Shown piece by piece: positions 7,797 through 14,924 of a DNA stretch of 27,476 nucleotides (positions within the stretch are counted from its first letter, which is position 1; every line of letters begins with the position of its first letter). The stretch spans positions 1 to 27,476 of the forward strand of contig CALKWO010000108.1 in the NCBI GenBank assembly GCA_938003875.1, in the 5' to 3' direction. Under the pieces are notes generated by a model. It was not told the origin of the DNA. It saw only the letters and a program-made list of their open reading frames with translations, and did not search any database. Origin of the DNA: an uncultured bacterium (GTDB lineage Bacteria > Planctomycetota > Uabimicrobiia > Uabimicrobiales > JABWCH01). A program made the position numbers and the translations under genes.

Positions 7797-8510
7797 CTAT
7801 TCACCACGAGTTACGGCAAATTTACGTACGATACCCTGGATTCTACGTTCTTTTTTGTTGATGTTGGGGACATTTTCCAAAGTAATATCAGGCGCATTAG
7901 GTACTTTGAAAATCATGGTACCAGACAGAAGGAGAACGTGCTCAAAAACATCTTCGATTTTTTTGTCTATTTGCAAATCTATTACAGGATATTCTTTTAA
8001 CTCACCCAAAAGCCCTTTTCTATGAACCAGGCGGTTTGGCTCGATTGTCCAGCGATCCCATAACCAGTTGCCCAGAATTCCACAAGAAATCATAACAAAA
8101 AGAATTGCAGAAATACAATAATAGAACACTGCACTACAATCTAGTTTAGAATGAATATGATGTTTGTAAAATTCTGTTATAAAAGGCAAAATTTGGATGC
8201 CTGCTTTGATATCCAGTAGTGCTAAGCCCAAGAAAAATGCAATGATCCCAAAAACCAAGACCAGTGCTCTGACTCCAGGGAAATCAAAAGAGATTACCAT
8301 CATATTGAACAGGAAACAGAACATAAAAATACTTCCTGCCATATTTGCCTTACCAGGATCTTGGGAAATCTGTACCACGATTCCACATACTATAGAAGCA
8401 AAAAGCAAAGGATAAAAAAATACAACTTTAGGATAAGATACAATCGTGCATTTTTCTAATTTACCTTTGGTCACATCAGATGGGGTCAAAGGCTTTCCTG
8501 TTTCAGTCAT
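7797..8510 (-). CDS. Four-helix membrane protein with C-terminal bacterial PH-like domain
   Basis: This 237-residue protein has a short polar N-terminus, four predicted membrane helices (about 28-47, 56-75, 80-99 and 127-149) and a cytoplasmic-looking C-terminal domain. The part from WTIEPNRLVHRKGLLGE (about 154-170) onward, with 'YPVIDLQIDKKIEDVF' and 'GTMIFKVPNAPDITLENVPN', follows the bPH2 (YdbS/YdbT-like) pattern. That pattern is a strand 'W.i..nrl....G.l' followed by 'i.l..I..i...q' and 'G.i.......i.l.nV'. The molecular role of these proteins is poorly known. The ribosome site is GGAAGGAAG. The gene is followed by a strong intrinsic terminator. Confidence 0.72.
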   Translation of the reverse strand: MTETGKPLTPSDVTKGKLEKCTIVSYPKVVFFYPLLFASIVCGIVVQISQDPGKANMAGSIFMFCFLFNMMVISFDFPGVRALVLVFGIIAFFLGLALLDIKAGIQILPFITEFYKHHIHSKLDCSAVFYYCISAILFVMISCGILGNWLWDRWTIEPNRLVHRKGLLGELKEYPVIDLQIDKKIEDVFEHVLLLSGTMIFKVPNAPDITLENVPNINKKERRIQGIVRKFAVTRGE

Positions 8511-8764
8511 AAATGTACTTCCTTCCTAAAAGAAAAAAAATGTGTAAAACTTTACAACCAAGGATTCTAACGTTTTCTGTTCTGTTTATTTTTATAGCAC
8601 AAGGAGAATGAAATAATTTCCCTATTTTTAGTAATAGCCAAAGTGATCCTGTGCCAAATGAGTAGTGCTATAAAATAGCATCTGCTCCATTGGGCGGTTG
8701 TAACAACACTTTGACCAGAACAAATTTCCCTATTTTTAGTTTAAATTGTAACAATTCTCTAATA
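8511..8764. other. Intergenic region with a palindromic repeat and a direct-repeat pair
   Basis: No gene is seen. The region holds one copy of a dispersed palindrome (8651-8697). It is bracketed by a 17-base direct repeat (ATTTCCCTATTTTTAGT at 8616-8632 and 8724-8740), which extends to 23 bases with two mismatches. Confidence 0.7.
8651..8697. repeat. Dispersed palindromic repeat, family 2, copy 1
   Basis: The core ATGAGTAGTGCTAT (8658-8671) and ATAGCATCTGCTCCA (8675-8689) form a hairpin: TGCTAT pairs with ATAGCA, and GAGTAG pairs with CTGCTC around one bulge. The same core, with about three changes including one indel over 33 bases, recurs at 20758-20790. The two copies keep stem pairing where they differ (T-G becomes T-A). 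Confidence 0.75.
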
Positions 8765-9340
8765 TTATGGCAATAAAATTTTTCTTTGCTTTTTATAACT
8801 TATCCAATAGCCTATCATCCCTAGTCCTAAAAGAAATAGATAGGCTGGTTCAGGAGTTGTCAGGACATTGTATTCAACAACGTATCCTGTTACAGAGGTA
8901 AAATTAGGATAAGCATCATGCCAGTAAGACTTGTTCGATGCTGCATGGTAGTAAAGCAGAAAGTCACCATTAGCACTTCCTTGATTGTCTGGTTGTCCTG
9001 GCTCCCAGTTTTGATAGCTCCAGGCTTCACCTGTAATCCATGTCCATTGGCCTGACTGGTAGGCACCGCCCAACCAAACAGAATAGCTTCCAGCCCATTG
9101 GCTATTTACGAAAGCATGCTCTGTGAATGTAGTAACAGTAGCAAGATATCCAGTAGCACCAAGATATGTTCTTGTCTGCGCAGCCGCAAAAGCATCATTT
9201 CTATTTATGTATGATCCCATGTTGATAAATTCATAATAATGTCCATTTCCGCCAGAAGATACTTCCCATAAAATGGGGGATGCCTGGAGAATCAGGGGAA
9301 ATAGAGAGACTGCCAGCATCATAAAAATAATTTTTTTCAT
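8765..9340 (-). CDS. Secreted C-type-lectin-like protein with PEP-CTERM tail
   Basis: This 191-residue protein has a signal peptide (MKKIIFMMLAVSLFPLILQA, cut near residue 20). Residues about 25-158 are a C-type lectin-like domain: 'YYEFINMGSYINRNDAFAAA', 'VWLGGAYQSGQWTW', 'NWEPGQPDN' (111-119) and a final W-x-D (140-142). The QPD triplet at 116-118 sits where animal C-type lectins use QPD for galactose and EPN for mannose; whether the rule holds here is inference. The sorting tail (161-191) is TPEP, a hydrophobic helix and an unusually long basic end. Its ATG overlaps the stop of the LamG gene by four bases (ATGA), and its AGGAGG ribosome site lies inside that gene, so the pair is translationally coupled. 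Confidence 0.9.
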   Translation of the reverse strand: MKKIIFMMLAVSLFPLILQASPILWEVSSGGNGHYYEFINMGSYINRNDAFAAAQTRTYLGATGYLATVTTFTEHAFVNSQWAGSYSVWLGGAYQSGQWTWITGEAWSYQNWEPGQPDNQGSANGDFLLYYHAASNKSYWHDAYPNFTSVTGYVVEYNVLTTPEPAYLFLLGLGMIGYWISYKKQRKILLP

Positions 9341-10161
9341 TTTTTTATCCTCCTTGCATTGTTCTTTCTTAAAAAGAATCCAATTGCAATAGAAACTAAT
9401 GCAATGGAACTAAATTCAGGAACTTGTGAAGGAGTGAAAGCAGAATTATAATGCTGGACTATATCGCTTTCTGTTAGTGCATAGTTGTAGATAGCCACTT
9501 CGCTAATCGCTCCTTCAAAATAAGAACCGACTCCGCCATCCCCACCACGTGCTCCGATTCTCATATCCTCATTGTTATTAATGAGTGTTCCGCTATAGTT
9601 GTACCAATCCGTTGCCAATATGCCATTTACATAATGTCTAACCTTGCTTCCATCGTATGTAAGTACGATATGAGACCATCCATTCAAGCCTACATTAGCA
9701 CTTCCTCTCCAGGCCCATGTATTGGTATTGGTCCATACTGCGCTTTGCATATTTCCAGTACCGTCCTGCAAGCCAACTTCCCACGTATTTTCTTTGTTGA
9801 TGACCATACCTCGGTCATGGGATACGTCATAGTTGACTGGTTTTACCCAGGCCTCCATAGTGATATAGGAAACATCCAGACTGCTACTTCCTGTATCGCT
9901 AATGTTGATATAAGAGCCATAGGAAACACTGAATGCTACAGCCGAGCTGCCACCAAAGGGATCCGACTGTCCAAAAATTACTCCAGAATAGACTCCATGA
10001 TTTCCAAAACCACTAGAATCCAAGGCCGTGGATGCTCCCGATGATTCATCCAATTTCCAATAGCCAACGGGGGTATCTGTTATAACGGCTGTCTGGTAGG
10101 CAATACGATCAGCATTTGCTATACAGGCTAAAAAAATAAGCAGTATATATATAATTTTCAT
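9337..10161 (-). CDS. Secreted LamG/concanavalin-A-like lectin with PEF-type C-terminal sorting tail
   Basis: This 274-residue protein has a signal peptide (about 1-17). Residues about 25-243 are a LamG-like jelly roll: 'VGYWKLDESSG...DSSGFGNHG', 'YITMEAWVKP', 'WSHIVLTYDGSKVRHYVNG' and 'FEGAISEVAIYNYALTESDI' are signature stretches. The tail (246-274) reads VPEF rather than VPEP, then a hydrophobic helix and RKNNARRIKK. PEF tails are best known from archaeal sorting systems, but the overall layout is that of the other PEP-CTERM proteins here. Ribosome site GGAGG. It is first in a two-gene operon with the C-type lectin, behind a consensus promoter at 10252-10279. It probably binds surface or matrix glycans (inference). 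Confidence 0.9.
   Translation of the reverse strand: MKIIYILLIFLACIANADRIAYQTAVITDTPVGYWKLDESSGASTALDSSGFGNHGVYSGVIFGQSDPFGGSSAVAFSVSYGSYINISDTGSSSLDVSYITMEAWVKPVNYDVSHDRGMVINKENTWEVGLQDGTGNMQSAVWTNTNTWAWRGSANVGLNGWSHIVLTYDGSKVRHYVNGILATDWYNYSGTLINNNEDMRIGARGGDGGVGSYFEGAISEVAIYNYALTESDIVQHYNSAFTPSQVPEFSSIALVSIAIGFFLRKNNARRIKK
9349..9354 (-). promoter_or_regulatory. AGGAGG ribosome site inside the LamG gene's last codons
   Basis: The minus strand reads GCA AGG AGG ATA AAA AAA TGA. The ribosome site of the downstream lectin gene therefore encodes the A-R-R-I-K-K basic end of the sorting tail, and the stop overlaps the next ATG. One sequence serves translation coupling and the sorting signal. 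Confidence 0.85.
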
Positions 10162-10188
10162 ATTTTTTCCTCCTTCGCCTAATGTGTT

Positions 10189-10214
10189 AATACCACAGAT
10201 TCTGTTACAACCAG
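10189..10214. repeat. Short dispersed repeat, copy 1 (in the LamG leader)
   Basis: AATACCACAGATTCTGTTAC and the next six bases closely match 14823-14846: two bases are missing and about three changed over 26. It contains the near-palindrome CAGATTCTG. Here it lies in the predicted 5' leader of the LamG/lectin transcript. Confidence 0.5.
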
Positions 10215-10251
10215 TAAGCCATTTTTTATAATTGTTGGAATGATTTAAATA

Positions 10252-10279
10252 ATTATAGGCAATTCTGATACGATGTCAA
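10252..10279 (-). promoter_or_regulatory. Consensus sigma70-type promoter for the LamG/lectin operon
   Basis: On the minus strand TTGACA (10279-10274) and TATAAT (10257-10252) are separated by 16 bases. Transcription would start near 10245, giving a leader of about 84 bases before the LamG ATG at 10161. Confidence 0.85.
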
Positions 10280-10283
10280 TAAA

Positions 10284-11207
10284 TTATTCCATAATTTTAC
10301 ATGAATTTGATTTTTCTTCAAGATTTATATGCAAAACGCCTAATGCAAGTAGGGCATAGAAGGTATATTCGCAATCGGCAATGGGGTCTAAAATGGTTCC
10401 AAGAAATCCGCCTGTTTCTTCCCAATGGCTTTCTATGAACTCCAGAGAAGGCGATTTTATGGAATCCAGGGGATAATGGACGGTATATAGGGCATAAAGA
10501 GCCACGCTGGTAGAGAGCAAATCAGGGATAGAAGATTTTTGTGTAGCAAGAAATCCTCCGCTTGTATGACGATGCAAAAGAATCCAGGGAATAAGATCCG
10601 CACTGCTTTTTTTCCCCGCAGCGTCTAATAAAATCATAGCAGCAGAAGTGGATGTCGTATTTCCTGAAGGGAGGCCAGGCTGATTGGAATAGGAGCCATC
10701 TTGCGATTTTAGAGTATCTATACTGGAGATGCAAGAAAAAAAATGGGGGACGATTTGCCCTTGCATGAGATATGTCTGATATGCTAAAAAACAGCCATAG
10801 AGTGAGGCATGTTCGTTTCCTGGGATTTCGTGATGATACCCTCCATCCAGGCTGCGGTATCTTTCGACGAAAGAAAGAATCTTTTGGCGTTTTTCTTCTT
10901 TTATGGAAGGATAGGATAGCAAAGACAAGAGATTGTAACAACGCAATAGGCTGCAAAGGTGAATAAAATCCAGATTTTCTTCTTTTTCCGCAAATTTTTG
11001 CAGATACTGTAAGACAGAATTCCCGTCTAAAGGCTTGCCTAAGGCAAAAAAAGAAGCAAGGGCAAAGGCTGTATAGTATAAATCGCTCTCTTTGCTCCTT
11101 CCCTGGAATCCGCCATCAGAACACTGCTGCGATAGTAAAAAAGAATGAATAGAATTGCAAGATTCTTCTGTAAGAGAATTTCTGCAAAAAACAGCAATTT
11201 CATACAT
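10284..11207 (-). CDS. Prenyltransferase/terpene-cyclase-like alpha-alpha toroid protein
   Basis: This 307-residue protein has no signal peptide. It shows five Gly-rich turns of the toroid repeat family: DGGF (31-34), DGGY (121-124), DGSY (170-173), SGGF (216-219) and TGGF (265-268). They are separated by paired helices such as 'SDLYYTAFALASFFALGKPL'. The layout is closest to protein geranylgeranyltransferase beta subunits. The zinc ligands of those enzymes are missing: the D-x-C motif reads D229-L-L231, and the D-x-x-H-T motif reads D278-C-E-Y281-T. A prenyltransferase reaction is therefore unlikely, and the role is unknown. The ribosome site is weak. The gene is followed by the promoter region of the LamG operon. 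Confidence 0.75.
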   Translation of the reverse strand: MYEIAVFCRNSLTEESCNSIHSFLLSQQCSDGGFQGRSKESDLYYTAFALASFFALGKPLDGNSVLQYLQKFAEKEENLDFIHLCSLLRCYNLLSLLSYPSIKEEKRQKILSFVERYRSLDGGYHHEIPGNEHASLYGCFLAYQTYLMQGQIVPHFFSCISSIDTLKSQDGSYSNQPGLPSGNTTSTSAAMILLDAAGKKSSADLIPWILLHRHTSGGFLATQKSSIPDLLSTSVALYALYTVHYPLDSIKSPSLEFIESHWEETGGFLGTILDPIADCEYTFYALLALGVLHINLEEKSNSCKIME

Positions 11208-11245
11208 ATTGTTCTATATTAAATAAAAATGCAAAATTAGGCAAT

Positions 11246-11338
11246 AGATTGTAGCCACAGGGTTGCGCCAAAAAAGACATGTCTGCTCAAAAGCCCACCG
11301 CCATCGCAATCCCTGCGTCTTTTATCAATCCCTCTAAT
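11246..11338. repeat. Dispersed 93-bp intergenic repeat, family 1, copy A
   Basis: It aligns over its full length with 18793-18886 at roughly 80-85% identity by eye, including exact blocks such as AGATTGTAGCC, CTCAAAAGCC and CGCAATCCCTGCGTCTT. The ends CAGGGTTGCG and CGCAATCCCTG are near-perfect inverted repeats, so the unit can fold into a long hairpin. No open frame lies inside. Confidence 0.88.
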
Positions 11339-11371
11339 TTGACAATGTTAAATCAAAAATTAAAGAAAAGA

Positions 11372-11474
11372 GAACCACAGATGAACACAGATAAACACGG
11401 ATAAAAATAACATAACATAAAATAATGCTTAATGTTAGAAATTATTTGTGTACATCCGTGTCCATCTGTGGTTC
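11372..11474. repeat. Large imperfect palindrome of the CCACAGATGAACACAGAT type
   Basis: The left arm (11372-11404) begins GAACCACAGATG and contains three tandem variants of a ten-base unit (CCACAGATGA, ACACAGATAA, ACACGGATAA). The right arm (11451-11474) ends CCATCTGTGGTTC, the reverse complement of the left end. An AT-rich loop of about 46 bases lies between. From memory, very similar palindromes occur between genes in many unrelated environmental bacteria. Here it lies 41 bases after the stop of the dehydrogenase operon. Confidence 0.85.
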
Positions 11475-11514
11475 AATAAATCTTTAAATTTATATAACCT
11501 AACCTACAAATCCT

Positions 11515-13143
11515 TTATTTTTTTAGAGATTTTTTGAGACGACTTATATGCCCTCTTCCGAGGCCTTTGACTTCACAGCCTAGCTCAAAGTAGCGTTTGA
11601 TTTTTGCATCGCTCAGAATCCCAAAACAATCGACGATAGCTGCTGGTTTTCCTATATACTGTACCACCTGATCAGGCTCTAGCTTCAGATAGGCTTCGTG
11701 TCGTACGGCAAAGATCACGGCATCTGCGTTTTTCAATACCTTTTCCAGGTTTTGTTCAATGCGCAGCTCATTCAGTTTTTCCTGGTTGCGGAAAAAACGA
11801 GACCAGCTATGGCCTGGTGCAGGATATTCTTCTTGTTTTTCGAATTCCCACCAATGCTCTACGTAAGGATCGTGGACTTTGAGTTCTGCTCCCATTTCTG
11901 TCAAACGTCTGACTACGATTTCGCTTCCGCTATATCTTGTATCGCCTACATCTTCACGATAGGCAGCACCAAGAAGTACGATTTCCGCAGAAGCAATGGG
12001 TTTATCCATATTGCGTAAGGCATCTCTTGTCAACTGAGCTACGTGGAGAGAACGGGTATCATTGATATCAATGGCTGCTGTGGTGATTTTAAAAATATCG
12101 TCGTGCCATCCTAAAATATGTTTATAAGCCCAAAAGCCAAGTCCGCCATCTTTAGGCAAGCAATATCCACCGATTCCAGGGCCAGGGAATATCATATTCT
12201 GATGAGTGGGGCGTTTTTTGATGGCATCGATGACTTTGATCAAATCCACGCCATTTCTTTCTGCAAAAATACTCCATTCATCCAAAAAGGCAAGGCAGGT
12301 AGCACGGAAAGAATTTTCTACGATCTTGGCTGTTTCTGATTCGATAGGGCGATCCAGGACAGTCAAGGGATATTTTTCGGTATTGAGTACATCGTTCAAA
12401 AATTTTACGACTTTATTCTTGGCTTCTTCGTTGATACCACTGCAAACTCGCCAGAAATCTCGGATACTGGCAACATAGTTTCTTCCAGGCATAACTCTTT
12501 CGTAGCTATGAGCAAGCAAAGGATCGCTCTGGATTCCTCTTTTTTGGAAAACTTTACGCATGATAGGATAGGCGACTTGCTCTGTGGTTCCTGGTGCAAC
12601 GGTTGTTTCTATCAATATCAGAGCATGAGGCTCAATATGCTGTGCAATCACTTCGAGGGATTTTTCGAGAGCAGCCATGTCCGCTCTACCTGTGCGTACA
12701 TTTCCCAGAGATTCTTTCAGATAGTCACACTGTACATCCACTACCACAACATCCGCAAATTTCATGATTTCATAAATATGTGTCGCTGTTAGCGTCTTGC
12801 TTTCACAAACGCATCTCTGGATCATTGTATCCACTTCAGGATCTTCAGCTTTTACAGGTGATACACCTCTGTTCAGCAAGGGGATTTTCCAATAGCTTCT
12901 TGCGCTAGGTCTTTGCATACCAATGACGAATTTGGTGTTTTTACCTTCCTTGTTTTTAGCGTCTGCTACAACAGCAGCCATAACGGCTCCTACGAAGCCT
13001 ACGCCAACAACAACTACGATTTCTCTGCCCAAAGATCGGTTTTCTTCTACGAGTTTCTGGATTCTTTCCAATTCCAGACGATCTTCTTTTTCTCCTGGCA
13101 AAGGAAAAATTTCTCCATTGGGTGCAATAGAATTCTTAGACAT
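11515..13143 (-). CDS. Nucleotide-sugar dehydrogenase (UDP-glucose/GDP-mannose dehydrogenase family)
   Basis: This 542-residue protein should oxidise C6 of a nucleotide sugar to the uronic acid with two NAD+. It has a Rossmann domain with GVGFVG (47-52), a central helical domain with the conserved lysine/asparagine stretch AKIVENSFR (272-280), and the catalytic cysteine motif GIGGYCLPKD (C328). The C-terminal nucleotide-binding domain is also present ('VLLGAAYREDVGDTRYSGS', 'DAVIFAVRHEAYL'). It is longer than usual (about 430-460) because of a 40-residue N-terminal extension and insertions near 63-100. The pattern is nearer the UDP-N-acetyl-hexosamine dehydrogenases than UDP-glucose dehydrogenase, but the substrate is not certain. 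It lies 20 bases after the eukaryote-like UDP-glucose dehydrogenase gene in one operon. Ribosome site AAAGGAAA. Confidence 0.85.
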   Translation of the reverse strand: MSKNSIAPNGEIFPLPGEKEDRLELERIQKLVEENRSLGREIVVVVGVGFVGAVMAAVVADAKNKEGKNTKFVIGMQRPSARSYWKIPLLNRGVSPVKAEDPEVDTMIQRCVCESKTLTATHIYEIMKFADVVVVDVQCDYLKESLGNVRTGRADMAALEKSLEVIAQHIEPHALILIETTVAPGTTEQVAYPIMRKVFQKRGIQSDPLLAHSYERVMPGRNYVASIRDFWRVCSGINEEAKNKVVKFLNDVLNTEKYPLTVLDRPIESETAKIVENSFRATCLAFLDEWSIFAERNGVDLIKVIDAIKKRPTHQNMIFPGPGIGGYCLPKDGGLGFWAYKHILGWHDDIFKITTAAIDINDTRSLHVAQLTRDALRNMDKPIASAEIVLLGAAYREDVGDTRYSGSEIVVRRLTEMGAELKVHDPYVEHWWEFEKQEEYPAPGHSWSRFFRNQEKLNELRIEQNLEKVLKNADAVIFAVRHEAYLKLEPDQVVQYIGKPAAIVDCFGILSDAKIKRYFELGCEVKGLGRGHISRLKKSLKK

Positions 13144-13163
13144 CGTTTCGTTTCCTTTCTAAC

Positions 13164-14528
13164 TTAATGAATAAGTGATGTTTTGCCTAAGGGATATACA
13201 TTAAAACCTATTTCAAACAACTCTTGATGATCCAAAATGTTTCTGCCATCGAAAATAAAAGCGGGCTTTTCCATGCTCTGATAAATCTTTTTATAATCCA
13301 GCGAGCGATAGCAATCCCATTCAGTAAGAATAGCGATAGCGTGTGCTCCGTCGGCAGCCTTATAGGGGTCTGGCTCAAAAAGCAGCTTTTCTTCAATATC
13401 TTTTAAATCTATACGAGCATTTTCTAATGCTTTGGGGTCGGTGATCACAACCCTGGCATGTTCTTCTGTCAACTCACGACAAATATAAATAGCAGAACTC
13501 TCGCGTGTGTCTCCTGTATTGGCCTTGAACGCAAAGCCAAAGATCGCTATTTTTTTGCTGGCTACTGTGTTGAACATGGCATTGAGCATTTTCTGTACGA
13601 AGCGTTTTCTCTGGTATTCATTCATCAGAACTACCTGTTCCCAATATCCTGCAACTTCTTTAAGTCCATAGTGCTGGCAGAGATAAACCAGGTTCAGAAT
13701 ATCTTTTTTAAAACAAGATCCACCAAATCCTACGCTAGGGCATAAAAATCGTGATCCTAAGCGAGAGTCCATACCGATTGCCTTAGAAACTTCATGGACA
13801 TTGGCACCTGTGAGTTCGCAAAAAGCTGTAAGGCTGTTAATAGAGCTGATTCTTTGGGCTAAAAAGGCATTTGCAGCCAGCTTGGAAAGCTCACTAGACC
13901 AGACATTCGTTGTGAGTATCTTTTCTTTCGGTACCCAATGTGTATACAATTCTACAAGTGAAGAGATTGCTTTTTTCCCACGTTCTGTTTCCTGACCCCC
14001 AATCAATACTCTGTCGGGTTTTTCTAAATCCTGTATGGCTGTGCCCTCTGCCAAAAATTCAGGATTGGAAAGAACATCGAAAACAATCCCTTTGTCATTT
14101 GCATTCAGGATATGTTCCATAGCGGATGCAGTTCTTACAGGAACAGTACTCTTTTCCACAATGATTTTATCAGAGGAAGAAAATCGTACGATTTCCCTTG
14201 CTGTCTTTTCCCAATATTGAAGATCAGCAGCTTTTCCTGCTCCTGTACCGAAAGTTTTCGTAGGGGTATTCACGCTTACAAAAATAATATCGGCTTTCGC
14301 TATGTTTTCCTGAATATCTGTGGAAAAAAACAAGTTGCGATTCAATGTTGCCTGGACCAATTCTTTTAGTCCAGGCTCGTAGATAGGCAAATTTTCGGAT
14401 TGCCATGCTTTGATCCTATCTTGGTTTATATCCACAACGACTACTTTGTATTCAGGGCATTTTTTAGCGATCATAGCCATAGTGGGGCCACCGACATAGC
14501 CCGCTCCGATTCCCAGAATCATTTTCAT
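13164..14528 (-). CDS. ugd: UDP-glucose 6-dehydrogenase, eukaryote-like type
   Basis: From the start at 14528 this is a 454-residue enzyme that converts UDP-glucose to UDP-glucuronate for polysaccharide synthesis. It has GAGYVGG at the N-terminus, SVNTPTK, EKSTVPVR, SNPEFLAEGTA, SELSKLAANAFLAQRISS (K216, N220) and the catalytic GFGGSCFKKD (C272). These blocks follow animal and plant UGDH almost residue for residue, more closely than usual bacterial Ugd. The reading frame is open upstream to 14777, but I chose ATG 14528 for two reasons. GAGAAAGG lies eight bases before it, in a leader like those of neighbouring genes, and the known family starts at this M-K-x-I-x-x-IGAGYVG point. It is first in an operon with a second sugar dehydrogenase. 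Confidence 0.93.
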   Translation of the reverse strand: MKMILGIGAGYVGGPTMAMIAKKCPEYKVVVVDINQDRIKAWQSENLPIYEPGLKELVQATLNRNLFFSTDIQENIAKADIIFVSVNTPTKTFGTGAGKAADLQYWEKTAREIVRFSSSDKIIVEKSTVPVRTASAMEHILNANDKGIVFDVLSNPEFLAEGTAIQDLEKPDRVLIGGQETERGKKAISSLVELYTHWVPKEKILTTNVWSSELSKLAANAFLAQRISSINSLTAFCELTGANVHEVSKAIGMDSRLGSRFLCPSVGFGGSCFKKDILNLVYLCQHYGLKEVAGYWEQVVLMNEYQRKRFVQKMLNAMFNTVASKKIAIFGFAFKANTGDTRESSAIYICRELTEEHARVVITDPKALENARIDLKDIEEKLLFEPDPYKAADGAHAIAILTEWDCYRSLDYKKIYQSMEKPAFIFDGRNILDHQELFEIGFNVYPLGKTSLIH

Positions 14529-14822
14529 GGAATATGCCTTTCTCGTTGAAAAGAAAAAATATTTTTCAAACCAATAATGATATAATAGGCCTGATAGCAA
14601 TGTACCAATTCTAAAGGAAAAAGTCAAAAAAAAATGTGCTGCAATCTGTAGATAATCTACGATAAAAAAAATTTGCACAGAGCGCAGCAGAGATGCAAAC
14701 AAAAAAAATGGCAGAGAGTATACTGAGGCATAGATTTGGGCTGGCAGGTCTTTTCTGTATGCCTTAAAAAAATCCATTGATTAATTTTATAGAAGTCTTT
14801 ATAATAAATGCAATTGACTATC

Positions 14823-14846
14823 AATACCAGATTCTGTTAGAGCCAG
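14823..14846. repeat. Short dispersed repeat, copy 2
   Basis: AATACCAGATTCTGTTAG and the next six bases match 10189-10214 apart from two missing and about three changed bases. It sits between divergent genes. Confidence 0.5.
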
Positions 14847-14870
14847 GTGATTACGTGATATTATCTCTTT

Positions 14871-14901
14871 AAGGGGAAAGCTTTTGTAAAGTTTTCCCCT
14901 T
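14871..14901 (+). promoter_or_regulatory. Leader hairpin before the PEPCK-like gene
   Basis: AAGGGGAAA (14871-14879) pairs with the TTTCCCCTT ending at 14901, about ten pairs in all. The next bases are TGACATTTTT, a short T run. The hairpin ends 24 bases before the ATG at 14925, where GAAGGA is the ribosome site. It could be a terminator of upstream transcripts or an attenuator; the sequence alone does not decide. Confidence 0.55.
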
Positions 14902-14924
14902 GACATTTTTCTGAAGGATATATT

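Larger units (their letters stand above)
11208..11514. other. Gene-free stretch holding two palindromic repeat elements
   Basis: No coding frame is seen. The segment consists largely of a 93-base dispersed repeat (11246-11338) and a large imperfect palindrome (11372-11474). These lie between the 3' end of the sugar dehydrogenase operon and the 5' end of the toroid gene. Confidence 0.75.
14529..14924. other. Gene-free divergent region between ugd and the PEPCK-like gene
   Basis: The ugd frame stays open without stops up to 14777 and would encode a hydrophobic stretch, but it has no ribosome site and I do not call it coding. The region also holds the short dispersed repeat (14823-14846) and a strong hairpin (14871-14901). 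A weak minus-strand promoter is possible near 14780-14812 (TTGCAT, 16 bases, TATAAA). Confidence 0.5.

Noticed and set aside
8610..8740. Direct repeats as target-site duplication of a transposon
   Set aside because: Seventeen to 23 bases is long for a duplication, no transposase or defined element ends are present, and copy 2 of the palindrome has no such flanks.
12508..12792. Plus-strand frames of 60-140 codons opposite the sugar dehydrogenase genes and elsewhere
   Set aside because: They lie wholly inside well-supported genes on the other strand, lack ribosome sites and have no recognisable protein pattern.
14529..14777. N-terminal extension of ugd from an ATG at 14777
   Set aside because: The frame is open and hydrophobic, but no ribosome site precedes 14777. 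The family begins at the inner ATG (14528), which has GAGAAAGG eight bases upstream.
14900..14924. TTGACA at 14900 with TATATT at 14919 as a promoter
   Set aside because: The spacer is only 13 bases, and the -10 box would touch the start codon at 14925. TTGACA also overlaps the hairpin arm.
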